Counted from the stretch's first letter, positions 26,452 through 35,802 are shown. The stretch is DNA of 64,000 nucleotides from Chloroflexota bacterium (GCA_028874075.1 JAPPLU010000071.1:1-64000); one strand, 5' to 3'. Program-made: numbers and translations. Notes: generated by a model from the letters alone, not told the origin.

Positions 26452-26886
26452 TTACAGCGCTATCCTGGCCATCGCCTTAGCCACTACCACGTTATCCTGG
26501 TTTTCTATGGTAACCAGGCAATCTATTCGGTTGGCTTCGCCTTCGCTGTGCTTCCCGGTTACCACGCCCGACAGGCTGATGGTGTCCTCTGCTTTAACCT
26601 GGCCTGTGGCCTTGAGGGACAAGCTGCTGCCTCCTGACATGATAGCCGAAACCGGGAATCCCTTTTCCAACAGCTCGAAAACGTAGGCTACCAACGCCTG
26701 CGGAGCCATTGCCCTGGCATCCGGCTCGCTGGAGTAGGGCTGCGCCGGTTCTTCCTCGGCGTCCCCACACACCAGAGAACGAAACTGGCTTATCGTATCG
26801 GTAGTTTCCCACTTCACGAGGATGGGAAGTTCATCCCCCGCATTAACGGAGTCGAAGGTCGTAGTCTTTGCCCACAATCTGGCCAT
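26452..26886 (-). CDS. MaoC-like dehydratase (hotdog fold) protein
   Basis: A 144-residue single hotdog domain. It starts MARLWAKTTTFDSVNAGDELPILVKWET, as MaoC-domain proteins often do, and has the ATGQVKAEDTISLSGVVTGK strand region and IENQDNVVVAKAMARI at the end. MaoC proteins hydrate enoyl-CoA. The catalytic D-x4-H motif typical of R-specific hydratases is not obvious, so activity is uncertain. It is convergent with the dockerin gene and stands alone on this strand. Confidence 0.75.
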   Translation of the reverse strand: MARLWAKTTTFDSVNAGDELPILVKWETTDTISQFRSLVCGDAEEEPAQPYSSEPDARAMAPQALVAYVFELLEKGFPVSAIMSGGSSLSLKATGQVKAEDTISLSGVVTGKHSEGEANRIDCLVTIENQDNVVVAKAMARIAL

Positions 26887-26994
26887 TCAATCCGCCTGTT
26901 CGATTCCTGTCCCCGGTTTCTGTTCCCTATTATTATCCTTGGCGGAGCGGCTGCCAAGCGGGTCGGGATTATGCCTGCGAGTGCGGCCCCGAAA

Positions 26995-27023
26995 CTGACC
27001 TGGGGGCGACGAGCTGGCATAAT
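26995..27023 (+). promoter_or_regulatory. Promoter of the PIG-L deacetylase gene
   Basis: -35 CTGACC (26995-27000), 17-nt spacer, -10 CATAAT (27018-27023). Confidence 0.45.
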
Positions 27024-27103
27024 TCCCTTGTGCTAAACTTGGGTGGTCCCGCTGCCGGATGGCCAAATCCGCGGCGGTCTTTGAATCACGGAGGCTGCAA
27101 TTA

Positions 27104-27814
27104 ATGACCACAATTGAAGACTTGAACAAGCGCGGCATGGTTGTGGTAGCCCATGCCGACGACGCCGAATGGGGCTGTTCCGGCACCGTCGCCAAGCTCT
27201 GCGACGAAGGATGGGAAATGGTCTACGTGCTGTGTACCGACGGCAGCAAGGGCATAGATGACCCTGAAATCAGCGGCGACGAGTTAATCCGCATCAGGAT
27301 GGCGGAACAGACCAATGCGGGCAAGGTGCTGGGTCTGCACGACGTGGTATTTCTGGGCTATGAGGACGCCATGCTGGAACCTTCCCTCGACCTGAGGAGG
27401 GATATTGCCCGGCAGATTCGCCGTTACCAGCCGGACCTGATCATCTGCCAGAATCCGGTCAGGGACCTGGTGGGGCGTGGTTACATCGGGCACCCCGACC
27501 ACTTTGCCGCTGGAGAGGCCACCCTGGCGGCGGTCTACCCCACGGCCAGGGACCGCCTTACTTTCCCGGAACTGCTGGAGGAGGGACTGGAACCCCACAA
27601 GGTGAAGGAACTGTGGATCATGGACCGGCAAAACGCCGACCAGTACGTGGACGTTTCGGATTACATCGAAACGGCAGTGAACGCATTACAGGCCCACGCC
27701 AGCCAGGTTGAACCCGAGGACGCGGACAAATACCTGAAGGGTTGGCGCAGCGAAATCGGTGGGGAAGTGGGCTTCCAGTACGCCGAAGCTTTCAAGCGGT
27801 TTGTACTGGGGTAG
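27104..27814 (+). CDS. PIG-L/LmbE family deacetylase
   Basis: A 236-residue zinc hydrolase of the LmbE fold. The first metal motif reads AHADDAE where the family usually has AHPDDE; the second, GHPDHFAAGE, is intact. Members remove acetyl groups from GlcNAc-linked substrates, as in mycothiol or bacillithiol synthesis and detoxification. ATG at 27104 has GGAGG ten bases upstream; the longer open frame to 27059 is not needed. Substrate unknown. A strong terminator follows. Confidence 0.9.
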   Translation: MTTIEDLNKRGMVVVAHADDAEWGCSGTVAKLCDEGWEMVYVLCTDGSKGIDDPEISGDELIRIRMAEQTNAGKVLGLHDVVFLGYEDAMLEPSLDLRRDIARQIRRYQPDLIICQNPVRDLVGRGYIGHPDHFAAGEATLAAVYPTARDRLTFPELLEEGLEPHKVKELWIMDRQNADQYVDVSDYIETAVNALQAHASQVEPEDADKYLKGWRSEIGGEVGFQYAEAFKRFVLG

Positions 27815-27836
27815 GCCCAGGTCACAACAGAACGTA

Positions 27837-27871
27837 GAGAATCAGAGAGTAGCTGTTAATCTCTGATTCTC
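27837..27871. terminator. Bidirectional terminator between the PIG-L and arsM genes
   Basis: A perfect 12-bp stem (27837-27848 with 27860-27871) and an 11-nt loop between convergent genes, followed on the + strand by AGTTTCTGTTTGTT. Confidence 0.75.
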
Positions 27872-27894
27872 AGTTTCTGTTTGTTAAAATGCTC

Positions 27895-28674
27895 TTAGCC
27901 AGGCTTGTGAGCCACCACCTTGACGCTGGCCACATTCAACGGAACTCCCTCGCTGTCGAACCGGACGTCCTCGTCAGTGGTTTCCACGCTCACGAACCCA
28001 GCCCGGGACAGGCGGTCAAGATAGACTGTCTTGTCCTCCGCCCCTCCCACGCACGCTACCCATGCCTCGGCGTCGGTAACCGCCGGGCCTTCAGGGCTGA
28101 GAGCCACCATGTCGGAGACGTGCATCCGCCCACCCGGCGCAAGCACACGGAACGCCTCCCGGAACACGGCGTCCTTGTCCGGGGACAGGCAGATAACACA
28201 GTTGGAGATTACAACGTCCATACAGGCGTCGGGCAGGGGGATGTTCTCCATCTCTCCCTCGACAAACTCCACGTTGGTCAGCCCGGTGGTGGCCAGGTTC
28301 TTGTGGGCCAGTTCCAGCATGTCGGGTGTCATGTCCAGGCCAGTAACGTGTCCGGTATCTCCCACCTGCTGGGCTGCAAGGAAGCAGTCAATTCCGCCGC
28401 CGGAACCCAGGTCAAGGATCCGCTCACCAGGTTTCAGTCCCGCCAGGGCCGTGGGGTTGCCGCAGCCGGCGGAGGCTGCAACCGCCTCGGCCGGCAGACC
28501 GGCCACCTGTCCCTCGTTGTAGAGTCGGAGGGCCCGTTCCGTGTCCGAAGGGCTGCAGCAACCCTCGTCGCCATCGCATGATGGTTGCGCTTCGGAAAGT
28601 TCAATCACTCCCCTGGCGCGGGACCCATACCTTTCCTGCACAAATCGCTTGATTTCATTCTGGTCGGTTGCCAT
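27895..28674 (-). CDS. arsM: Arsenite methyltransferase
   Basis: A 259-residue SAM-dependent methyltransferase. The SAM motif is ILDLGSGGGIDCF (about residues 86-98). Cysteines expected to bind As(III) are present: C71 (ASAGCGNP) and C159 (ISNCVICLSPDK), with a CC pair at 39-40. The enzyme methylates arsenite to less toxic volatile forms. ATG at 28674 is chosen; GGGAGAG lies just upstream. No ars operon or ArsR gene is adjacent. Confidence 0.92.
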   Translation of the reverse strand: MATDQNEIKRFVQERYGSRARGVIELSEAQPSCDGDEGCCSPSDTERALRLYNEGQVAGLPAEAVAASAGCGNPTALAGLKPGERILDLGSGGGIDCFLAAQQVGDTGHVTGLDMTPDMLELAHKNLATTGLTNVEFVEGEMENIPLPDACMDVVISNCVICLSPDKDAVFREAFRVLAPGGRMHVSDMVALSPEGPAVTDAEAWVACVGGAEDKTVYLDRLSRAGFVSVETTDEDVRFDSEGVPLNVASVKVVAHKPG

Positions 28675-29014
28675 GTGCTCTCTCCCAGGTAATAGTTGCT
28701 TGTTATTGGTGACGGAGACACCAATAGAGACCATTGTCCGTGAGTTGAGTATACGGAGCGGGCCCGCCGAAGGTCAAATTGCCAGGTTGGGCATAAGCGT
28801 GCAGAGTTAGTGGAAACAGACGGGGCACCAGGATCGCCTTCCCCAGTATGACGATACCAGAATGGCAATCCCTTCAAACGTGAACAGTTGCGGCTGGACG
28901 TCCCATGGGACGGCAAACTTGCCCACCCGGTTTCTATGATAGAATGGGCCAAATTTACCGGCGAACGCATACGTTGACCGGCTTGACTACTCAATCTGTT
29001 CGGAGAGTGCAAAA
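28675..29014. other. Divergent intergenic region, arsM / ThDP-binding protein
   Basis: 340 bases with no gene I can support. A TATGAT/TAGAAT pair near 28935-28945 may be a -10 for the ThDP gene, but its -35 is poorly spaced. Confidence 0.4.
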
Positions 29015-29596
29015 ATGATCGACCAGGTCGAATTTATGAACATTGTAAACCGCTACCGGGGTAACGCCGTGGTTGTACCGGCGATGCGGGCAAACATCGG
29101 CTGGAACGAAGTTTCCGACGACGTGGTGCGGGACGTGCCGGCCAGCGGCGCCATGGGCAAGACCAATTCCTTCGCCCTGGGCGTGGCCCTGGCCCGACCC
29201 GAGGAAAAGGTAATCATATTCGATGGCGACGGCAGCCTCCTGATGAACCTGGGCGCCCTGGTAACCATTGCCAACAAGGCTCCCACCAACTTGTACCACT
29301 TCGTGATGGACAACGGTGTCTATGCCACCACCGGCGGCCAGGAAGTCCCCGGCGCGCAGACCACCGACTACGAGGAAATGGGGAGGTCGGCAGGTTATGC
29401 CCACAGCTATTCCTTCGACAACCTGGAGGACTTCGCCACGCAGGCGGAGCAGATCATGAGTGAAGACGGCCCTTCGCTGATCCACGTCAAGACCGTCCCC
29501 AACATACGCTATCCCGAAGAGCGGATGGCCGGGGGCAGCAACCGGCGCACCCCGCAGGCCATCCAGGAACTGATGCAGGAGTACGGTCTGCGATAA
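29015..29596 (+). CDS. ThDP-binding C-terminal domain protein (sulfopyruvate/phosphonopyruvate decarboxylase beta-like)
   Basis: A 193-residue protein holding only the pyrophosphate-binding half of a thiamine-diphosphate enzyme. The motif runs from G71-D72-G73 (DGDGSLLMN) to N100 (VMDNG). Relatives are the beta subunit of sulfopyruvate decarboxylase (ComE) and the C-terminal half of phosphonopyruvate decarboxylase. The PYR half that supplies the activating glutamate is not encoded nearby. CGGAGAG precedes the ATG. Ninety bases downstream is an enolase-superfamily gene. Confidence 0.85.
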   Translation: MIDQVEFMNIVNRYRGNAVVVPAMRANIGWNEVSDDVVRDVPASGAMGKTNSFALGVALARPEEKVIIFDGDGSLLMNLGALVTIANKAPTNLYHFVMDNGVYATTGGQEVPGAQTTDYEEMGRSAGYAHSYSFDNLEDFATQAEQIMSEDGPSLIHVKTVPNIRYPEERMAGGSNRRTPQAIQELMQEYGLR

Positions 29597-29687
29597 CCCA
29601 GGCGTCCCGTCGCCTTCACAGTGGAAGTCAGGACGGGAGTAAAGCCGTGGAAATTACTCCCGGCCTCAACAAGATAAAGGAATGACC

Positions 29688-30782
29688 ATGAAGATCACCG
29701 GCTACAACACCCGCATCTTGCGCGTTCCTGCAGAAAACCCCCTGGTGGATGGTATTCCCATCGGCCCCGGAACCAGGGACTTCGTAACCATTGAGCTGAA
29801 CACCGACGAAGGAATCCAGGGCATCGGATATTCCTTCATGCCGGGTATGGTAGGCAACCCCCTGTTCACGGCGCTGAAGGTCACCGTGGACTGCATGTGC
29901 GAGATGATAATTGGCGACGATCCCATGGCAATCGAAGCCATCGTCGCCAAGCTGAAGCGGCAGACGGGTACTATCGGCCCGGGCATGTTCAACTTCGCCC
30001 TGTCGGGCGTGGACGTGGCCCTGTGGGACATCAAGGGCAAGGCCTTTGGGCTGCCGGTGGCTACGCTGCTGGGTGGCCACCGGGACCGGGTCCCCACCTA
30101 TGCCAGCGGCCAGTTAACGCGGGATCGAAACCTGGAGTTTCTGGCCGACGTGGGGCACCGCCTGGTGGAAAAGGGTTTCAGACAGATGAAAACCCAAATG
30201 GGGGCCGAACCGTCTGCCGACGACGAGGTGGCGCGCATCCGTGTCATGCGGGAAGCCATCGGCCCGGACATTGACCTGATGTGCGACATCAACCAGCTTT
30301 GGGACGTGAACCGGGCCATCTCCATCGGAAAGCGGGTGGAAGAGTACAACCTCTTCTGGCTGGAAGACATGACCACCTACGACGACTACCAGGGCCTGGC
30401 CCGTATCGCCGACGCTTTGACCACCCCAATAGCCGCCGGAGAGTATGTGTTTGGCATAGCTCCCTTCCGCCAGCTTATCGAAAACCGCTCCATTGACATC
30501 GTGATGATTGACCTGATGCGGGTGGGCGGCATCACACAGTTCCAGAAGGTGGCGGGCATGGCCGAGGCATTCAACATGCCGGTGGTCAGCCACGTGGCTC
30601 CCGAAGTGCAAGTCCACAACATTGCGGCCATACCCAACGGGCTGACGGTGGAGTATATGCCCTGGTCCCTGCAACTTTTCGAGGAAACCCCCGCCATCGT
30701 GGACGGGGACATAGTAGTGCCGGACAAGCCTGGACTGGGCCTGGAATTCAGTGAAGAGGCTATCAGGCAATATTCGGTGTAA
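29688..30782 (+). CDS. Mandelate racemase/muconate lactonizing enzyme family protein
   Basis: A 364-residue enolase-superfamily protein. Metal ligands are D200 (MCDINQLW), E226 (WLEDM) and E252 (AAGEYVF). The base pair D275-H302 (VVSHVAPE) is kept. The first base motif reads K168-T-Q170 where many members have K-x-K. Such enzymes abstract a proton alpha to a carboxylate: racemases, sugar acid dehydratases or cycloisomerases. ATG at 29688 is preferred, since AAAGGA is too close to the ATG at 29682. It follows the ThDP gene. Confidence 0.9.
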   Translation: MKITGYNTRILRVPAENPLVDGIPIGPGTRDFVTIELNTDEGIQGIGYSFMPGMVGNPLFTALKVTVDCMCEMIIGDDPMAIEAIVAKLKRQTGTIGPGMFNFALSGVDVALWDIKGKAFGLPVATLLGGHRDRVPTYASGQLTRDRNLEFLADVGHRLVEKGFRQMKTQMGAEPSADDEVARIRVMREAIGPDIDLMCDINQLWDVNRAISIGKRVEEYNLFWLEDMTTYDDYQGLARIADALTTPIAAGEYVFGIAPFRQLIENRSIDIVMIDLMRVGGITQFQKVAGMAEAFNMPVVSHVAPEVQVHNIAAIPNGLTVEYMPWSLQLFEETPAIVDGDIVVPDKPGLGLEFSEEAIRQYSV

Positions 30783-30876
30783 CCTGGCCCTTCAATCTGA
30801 CTGAGCAGGATAGTGAGTAAATCTAGTATTGCCGCTATCCAGTTCTCCCTTATTCTGGAAAATTGGAGCATTAGCC

Positions 30877-31173
30877 ATGACCGCGCAATTGCGAATCTAC
30901 ACCATAAACCGGGGAATGATGGACTCCTGGCTCAAGGTCTTCAACGAGCACATCCGGCCGTTGCACGACCGGCTGGGAATCCCCGTAGTAAGCAGTTATG
31001 TCAACGCAGACCGCACGGAGTTCATCTGGGTGCGGCGGTTCAACAGTGCTGAGGAGATTCCCGACAAGGAAGCTGCTTACTTCGCATCACCGGAGCGTAC
31101 TGCTCTCGGCGACATCCCTACCAGCCACATCGCCAAGATGGAGGTGCGGGTCATCGAAGAGGTTGCGGTGTAA
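30877..31173 (+). CDS. NIPSNAP family protein
   Basis: A 98-residue dimeric ferredoxin-like (alpha/beta barrel) protein. It reads MTAQLRIYTINRGMMDSWLKVFNEHIRPLHDRLG and FIWVRRFNSAEEI, typical of short bacterial NIPSNAP proteins. These occur near catabolic enzymes and may be isomerases or regulators; function is not established. GGAG lies eight bases upstream of the ATG at 30877. It lies 94 bases after the enolase-superfamily gene and may share its transcript. Confidence 0.85.
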   Translation: MTAQLRIYTINRGMMDSWLKVFNEHIRPLHDRLGIPVVSSYVNADRTEFIWVRRFNSAEEIPDKEAAYFASPERTALGDIPTSHIAKMEVRVIEEVAV

Positions 31174-31272
31174 GGCATCATAGCCTGGAATCCTCGCAGG
31201 CATTTCAGGCGTAATAGTCAGCACAAGGCATTAGAAACGGACAGCAAAGCAATATGAAGACCCTGCGAAGTA

Positions 31273-31301
31273 TATGGCGAGGCTTTTCAGGCCTCGCCAT
31301 A
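31273..31301. terminator. Hairpin between convergent genes (terminator-like)
   Basis: Perfect 11-bp stem TATGGCGAGGC/GCCTCGCCATA with a 7-nt loop. No T tract follows on either strand, so termination strength is uncertain. Confidence 0.5.
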
Positions 31302-31409
31302 GTATTCAACCCCCGGCCTTCTGCGAGCTACGGGCAGTTCCTAACGGACACAGTCCGGTACCACCATTGAGGGCCGCGCCCCTGAGTCCCGGTCCGGGAC
31401 CAAGACAGC

Positions 31410-31856
31410 TTAACCCACTGGCTTGACCATCTCCACGTGGGGAATCCCCGCCTCCATGAACACTGGTCCTCTCTCGACGTACCCATGGCCGGAGTAAAAT
31501 GCCTTCACGTATTCCTGGGCGTGAAGCAGGCAAAGGGTTTGGCCCTCCTGCCTGGCCTGTTCTTCCAAGAACACCAGTATTTGACCGCCGACGCCGTGGC
31601 GGCGCCATTCCCGGTCCACTGCCATGCGGCCAATGCGGCAAGTGCCTTCATCATCCCCATCCACCAGCAGCATTCGACCGGTGCCGATAACCTGGCCGCC
31701 CTGAAGCGCGATGGCATGGGTTGCGGTGGCATCGGCCTCGTCCAGTTCTTCTTCCGGTGGAATCTGCTGCTCCACCACGAAGACCCGCATCCGGACGTTG
31801 ATGGCGCCCTCCAGTTCTGTTTCCGTTTCTACCAGCTTTACAACGACGTCGTCCAC
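31410..31856 (-). CDS. GNAT family N-acetyltransferase (ElaA-like)
   Basis: A 148-residue acetyltransferase. The acetyl-CoA-binding motif A reads IGRMAVDREWRRHGVGGQIL, and the N-terminal VRMRVFVVEQQIPPEEELDEAD matches ElaA-type members. It would transfer acetyl from acetyl-CoA to an amine; the acceptor is unknown. Start is GTG at 31856 with AGGA upstream. It converges on the NIPSNAP gene. The upstream side contains a 24-base imperfect palindrome. Confidence 0.9.
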   Translation of the reverse strand: MDDVVVKLVETETELEGAINVRMRVFVVEQQIPPEEELDEADATATHAIALQGGQVIGTGRMLLVDGDDEGTCRIGRMAVDREWRRHGVGGQILVFLEEQARQEGQTLCLLHAQEYVKAFYSGHGYVERGPVFMEAGIPHVEMVKPVG

Positions 31857-31896
31857 TTGCCGTCTTCCTGAATTCGGGATAGCAGGTGATAAAGGA

Positions 31897-31920
31897 GGGC
31901 AATCACAAGGGTTGCCCCTA
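31897..31920. repeat. Short imperfect palindrome (GGGCAA...TTGCCCC)
   Basis: GGGCAATCACAA followed by GGGTTGCCCCTA gives a 6-bp stem with a central loop. Similar in style to the GGGGCGAT palindromes elsewhere in the window, but a separate sequence type. Confidence 0.4.
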
Positions 31921-31965
31921 CCGACTTGTCAGCACGACCCAGTGCCCGCCGCGACCACGGCAAGT

Positions 31966-33165
31966 TTACCGGGCCAGGCCATAGGCGGCGCCCCTCAAGA
32001 CGGGGTCTTCGGATTGGTTCAAAGTTGCAGCCAGGTCAGCCACCAGCTTGCCGGCGGCGGTGCTGCCCCAAAACCAGCGGTGCAGCGAGTCCTCGTCGGC
32101 GTCTTGGTGCTGCTCCATTCGCGCCTCGTAGTAGAAGGCCTTTAGGTCGTCCACGCAGTACCGGATAAACTGCGGCCTGGAAACCCCGTCAGGCCTTTCG
32201 TCCATGTCGGCAGCATCGTCTCCCGTGGCACAGGCCTCAAGAAAGCGGATGACTCCCCGGAAGCGGCGCTGGGGAATGCCGCACAGACCCACCGCCGTTC
32301 TGCCACCGTGATTGTCCAGCCAGCGTTCGTAAAAGGCGCGGAGAGCGGTGACCTCATCGGCAGCGCTGCGCTTGGCCTGCTCCGCATCAGCGTCAACCTG
32401 GGAAGCCTGGGGCATGATGGCTGGAGAGGAGTCGTCGGGAAAGTCCTCCAGCACCGGGCCCTCCGTTGCCTTCAACAGGTGGAAGGCAGACCTCAACACC
32501 TGGCGTTGGTGCTCGGGATCGCAGGGCCGGCCCAGTGCAAATCCGAAAAAGAAGGGAACGAAAAGGGCGCGGGGCGGTTTAACCTTTGCGGCGTGTTCGC
32601 GCACCATTGCAATGGTGACGGTGGCGATGCCATGTTCCTCGAAGACCCTGGCTAGCACACTCACGGTGTGGGTGCAAAGAGGTCAAGTAGGGGTCAGCAG
32701 GACCACTTCCACGCCTTCCGCCTTCATCAAGCAGGCCACCTCGGGCCCGGTCTCGTTGATCACCGTGCTGGCGTCTCGGAGGGCACCCATGAAGGAATAG
32801 TAGTTGTCGGAAAGACTGCCAATGTCGCCCCGGTCCTTTAGCTCACGCAGGCGGTCTACCGGGAAGGTGACATTCAGGTCCCGGTAGATGCCGGTATGGT
32901 CGAAGCCAATGGAAAAGTGGCTCTGGACCACATCGGAGGGATCGCAATCGCTGGGAATGAGCCGGTAGGTGGACTCTCCGCCGGGGGTGTCGCGGGTAAA
33001 GGGTTGGTCATCCCGCAGGTGCAGGCCTGCAGAGGTTACCAAGGCTACCTTGCACTTGGACAAAGGTTTGTCCAGGGCAACCCACGGCGTGTCGTCATGC
33101 TCCAGGCAGGGAAAAAATTCCAGGGTCCTGCGCTGCAATTCGCTGAGGGTTTCCAGCCGGGGCAT
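31966..33165 (-). CDS. GrdB-like selenoprotein B family protein with in-frame UGA (probable selenocysteine)
   Basis: A 399-residue protein of the glycine/betaine/sarcosine/proline reductase selenoprotein B type, read through a TGA at 32683-32685 as residue 161. The reading frame is continuous on both sides. The local sequence is LLTPT-U-PLCTHTVSVLARVF, so the codon sits in a U-x-x-C redox motif; in relatives that I recall, cysteine or selenocysteine occupies this place. Nineteen nt downstream a small hairpin (32656-32670) exposes a G in its loop, at the usual distance for a bacterial SECIS. AGGAGG precedes the ATG at 33165. A TGC-to-TGA mutation in a dead gene is the alternative. The substrate is unknown. 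Confidence 0.78.
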
Positions 33166-33227
33166 AAGCGCCTCCTGTCATCGGCATCAAAGTTCGCGAA
33201 TCAATCTTCAATGCAATCCGGGCATTC

Positions 33228-34322
33228 CTAGTCGAATACTATCGCGCCCCGGCCCACCTCGCCCTCATCCATGTCGCCGTAAGCTTCGTTTATCTGGTCA
33301 AGGGTGTAGTGACGGACCACCAGGTCGTCCAGGTTCAACCTGCCGGACAGGTAGAGATCGATCATAGTGGGCATGTCGGTGCGGGAGCGTGCAGACCCGT
33401 AATAGGTTCCGCGCAGAGTCTTTTCGTTACGTACTATGTCGACTCCATTTATGGGAGCCTCGGCTCCGATGGGGGCGATGCCCACCACCGTGGCTGTCCC
33501 GCTCTTGGCGCACATATCGTAAGCGGCCTTGATGGTCTCCCCGGAGCCGAATACTTCGAAGGTGTAATCGGCGCCGCGTCCCCCGGTCAATTCCTTTACC
33601 TGGGCCACCGGATCGCGGTCGGCGGCGTTGACCGAGTGGGTCGCGCCAAACTTCATGGCAAACTCAAGCTGGCTTTCTCGAATATCCACAGCAATTATCT
33701 GGGAGGCGTTGAGTAGCTTCGCGCCCATTATCACGTTGAGGCCCACGCCGCCGCAGCCCACAACGGCCACAGTGCTGCCGGGCTGGACCTTGGCGCTGAA
33801 CATGGCAGCCCCCACTCCGGTGGGAACACAGCACCCGATCATGGCAGCCTTGTCCATGGGGATGCCTGCATCGGTGGGAATGCACCCGGTCTCAGGCACT
33901 ACTGCATACTCCGCAAAGCAGGCCACCTTGCCCATGTGGTGAATGGCTTGGTCGCCCTTGTGAAGGCGGGTAGTGCCATCCAGCATGAAGGGACCGGTGG
34001 CCATGTGCAGGTCGCAAAGGTTTGAGTTGCCTTCCAGGCAGGACTTGCAGCGGCCGCACGCGGGCACGAAGGACAGGACCACCTGATCGCCCGGCTGGGT
34101 GAGGGTCACGCCGGGGCCTACCTTTTCCACGGTACCCGCGCCCTCATGGCCCAGGACCGCGGGCAGGGCGATGTTGGCGTCGCCGTGCATGAAGTGGCGG
34201 TCGCTGCGGCAGATACCGGCAGCGCCGATCTTGACCAGCACCTCTCCGGCCTTGGGTTCGTCCAGGTCAACATCCTCGATGACCAGGGGCTGACCATACT
34301 CGTACAAAACTGCAGCCTTCAC
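33228..34322 (-). CDS. Zinc-dependent alcohol dehydrogenase
   Basis: A 364-residue MDR enzyme with catalytic zinc ligands C38 and H59-E60 and a structural zinc site of four cysteines (C89, C92, C95, C103: CGRCKSCLEGNSNLC). The Rossmann motif GCGGVG is visible about residue 190. It looks like a class III or mycothiol-type alcohol dehydrogenase, though the substrate is not set. Start is GTG at 34322 with AGGAGG seven bases upstream. It lies 62 bases upstream of the GrdB-like gene on the same strand. Confidence 0.93.
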   Translation of the reverse strand: MKAAVLYEYGQPLVIEDVDLDEPKAGEVLVKIGAAGICRSDRHFMHGDANIALPAVLGHEGAGTVEKVGPGVTLTQPGDQVVLSFVPACGRCKSCLEGNSNLCDLHMATGPFMLDGTTRLHKGDQAIHHMGKVACFAEYAVVPETGCIPTDAGIPMDKAAMIGCCVPTGVGAAMFSAKVQPGSTVAVVGCGGVGLNVIMGAKLLNASQIIAVDIRESQLEFAMKFGATHSVNAADRDPVAQVKELTGGRGADYTFEVFGSGETIKAAYDMCAKSGTATVVGIAPIGAEAPINGVDIVRNEKTLRGTYYGSARSRTDMPTMIDLYLSGRLNLDDLVVRHYTLDQINEAYGDMDEGEVGRGAIVFD

Positions 34323-34611
34323 TTACGGGCCTCCTGCGACAATTTGGTGCTTATCATCCCCGGTGTGCAGTTGTATGTCAACCGGGCACGAGGTCAGTGC
34401 GACGCGATGAATTGCCCGCCAGACCAGTCAACGAGGCTGTCCCACCGTCCACGTTGATGGACGTACTATCGCTGCCTCAGGTATGGTGTCCGGTTCCGGG
34501 CTGCAGATACCTGATGAAGCAACCTGTAAAATAATGTAATATGCGTGGAGTCGGGCACGGAACAGTGTTAGACACAGCAGGGTAGATGAACTTCCCAGGA
34601 GGGAACGCCGG

Positions 34612-35802
34612 ATGCTGGAATTAAGGCAAGTAAGTGCCGTAGAATTTGAGGAGTGGGTTCGTGTAGAGGCCCGCGCCTACGGCAACCGGCTGAACGCCGA
34701 TCCCGAAATGCTGCGTCCCCATTTTGACCTGGACCGCTCCATTGTTGTGATGGACGAAGGACAAATCGTGGGGGGCGCCCATTCTCACCGGCAAAGGGTG
34801 TCCATCCCAGGCGGCGAGTCGGTCATTGCCGGGGTCGCCAACATTGCGGTACAGCCCACCCACCGGCGCCAGGGCATCATGACCCGGATGATGAACCACC
34901 AGTTGAAGGACGTTTATGAGCGGGGGGAGCCGCTGGCCGGTCTGTTTGCCTCCGAAAGCGTGATATACGGCAGGTTTGGGTATGGCGTAGGGTCGCTGAG
35001 GGAAGAATGGGGCATCGAGCGAGCTTACAGCGGCTATGCCCGGAGCTACGAATGCCCAGGCAGGTTTGCCTTTATTGATCCGGCGGATATTGGCAGGGTG
35101 CTTCCCGACGTCTTCCTTCGCAGCACCATGGGCCGTCCCGGAGTGTTCCAGAAGGCGCCCCACCTGTGGGAACGGGAAGCGGCGGCGCCCGAGCACCGGC
35201 AAGGCGGCAGGGGCGGCATCTTCTACGTTGGCTACTACGAAGGCGATCGGATGGACGGTTATGCCCGCTACCGCACCAACGAAGGGACGGTAACTGTCCA
35301 GGAACTGCTGGCAGTTACGCAAGAAGCGGTCGCGGCCCTTTGGCGCTTCTGTTTCGATACCGACCTGGTGAACCGGGCCGAGGCTGAACGGAGGCCGGTG
35401 GATGATCCCCTTCCATGGATGCTGGCCGATCCCCGGAGACTGCACCGCTCCACTCGGGACGGATTGTGGCTGAGGCTGGTGGACGTGGCGACAGCTCTGG
35501 CCCAACGCAAGTACGCCGAAGAGGGAAGACTGGTCATCGAAGTCAAGGACAATGTCTGCCCGTGGAACGCTGACCGGTTTGAGCTGGATGCGTCCACCGA
35601 AGAATCTGTGTGCCGTTCCTCGAGTGCCCCTGCGGACATGGGGATTGCGGTTTCTGCTCTGGCCTCCACCTACCTGGGAACCGTTACCTTCACCACGCTG
35701 GCCGACGCTGGTCTGGTGGACGAAAAGAAGGCCGGCGCGCTGGATCGGGCGAATCGAATGTTCGCGGTGCAGCAACGGCCCTGGACACCTTGCGGGTTCT
35801 GA
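34612..35802 (+). CDS. GNAT family N-acetyltransferase (Eis-like)
   Basis: A 396-residue protein with an N-terminal GNAT domain (ANIAVQPTHRRQGIMTRMMNHQL, about residues 75-100), a second GNAT-like domain, and a C-terminal SCP2-like domain, the three-part architecture of Eis proteins. Mycobacterial Eis acetylates aminoglycosides and proteins; other substrates are likely elsewhere. CCAGGAGGG precedes the ATG. An extended TGTAATAT at 34535-34542 is a possible -10. No neighbour suggests a role. Confidence 0.88.
   Translation: MLELRQVSAVEFEEWVRVEARAYGNRLNADPEMLRPHFDLDRSIVVMDEGQIVGGAHSHRQRVSIPGGESVIAGVANIAVQPTHRRQGIMTRMMNHQLKDVYERGEPLAGLFASESVIYGRFGYGVGSLREEWGIERAYSGYARSYECPGRFAFIDPADIGRVLPDVFLRSTMGRPGVFQKAPHLWEREAAAPEHRQGGRGGIFYVGYYEGDRMDGYARYRTNEGTVTVQELLAVTQEAVAALWRFCFDTDLVNRAEAERRPVDDPLPWMLADPRRLHRSTRDGLWLRLVDVATALAQRKYAEEGRLVIEVKDNVCPWNADRFELDASTEESVCRSSSAPADMGIAVSALASTYLGTVTFTTLADAGLVDEKKAGALDRANRMFAVQQRPWTPCGF

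Noticed and set aside
31966..32664. Second half of the GrdB-like gene as a separate gene starting at GTG 32664
   Set aside because: It is in frame with the upstream half across the UGA, has no ribosome binding site of its own, and the Cys motif spans the junction.
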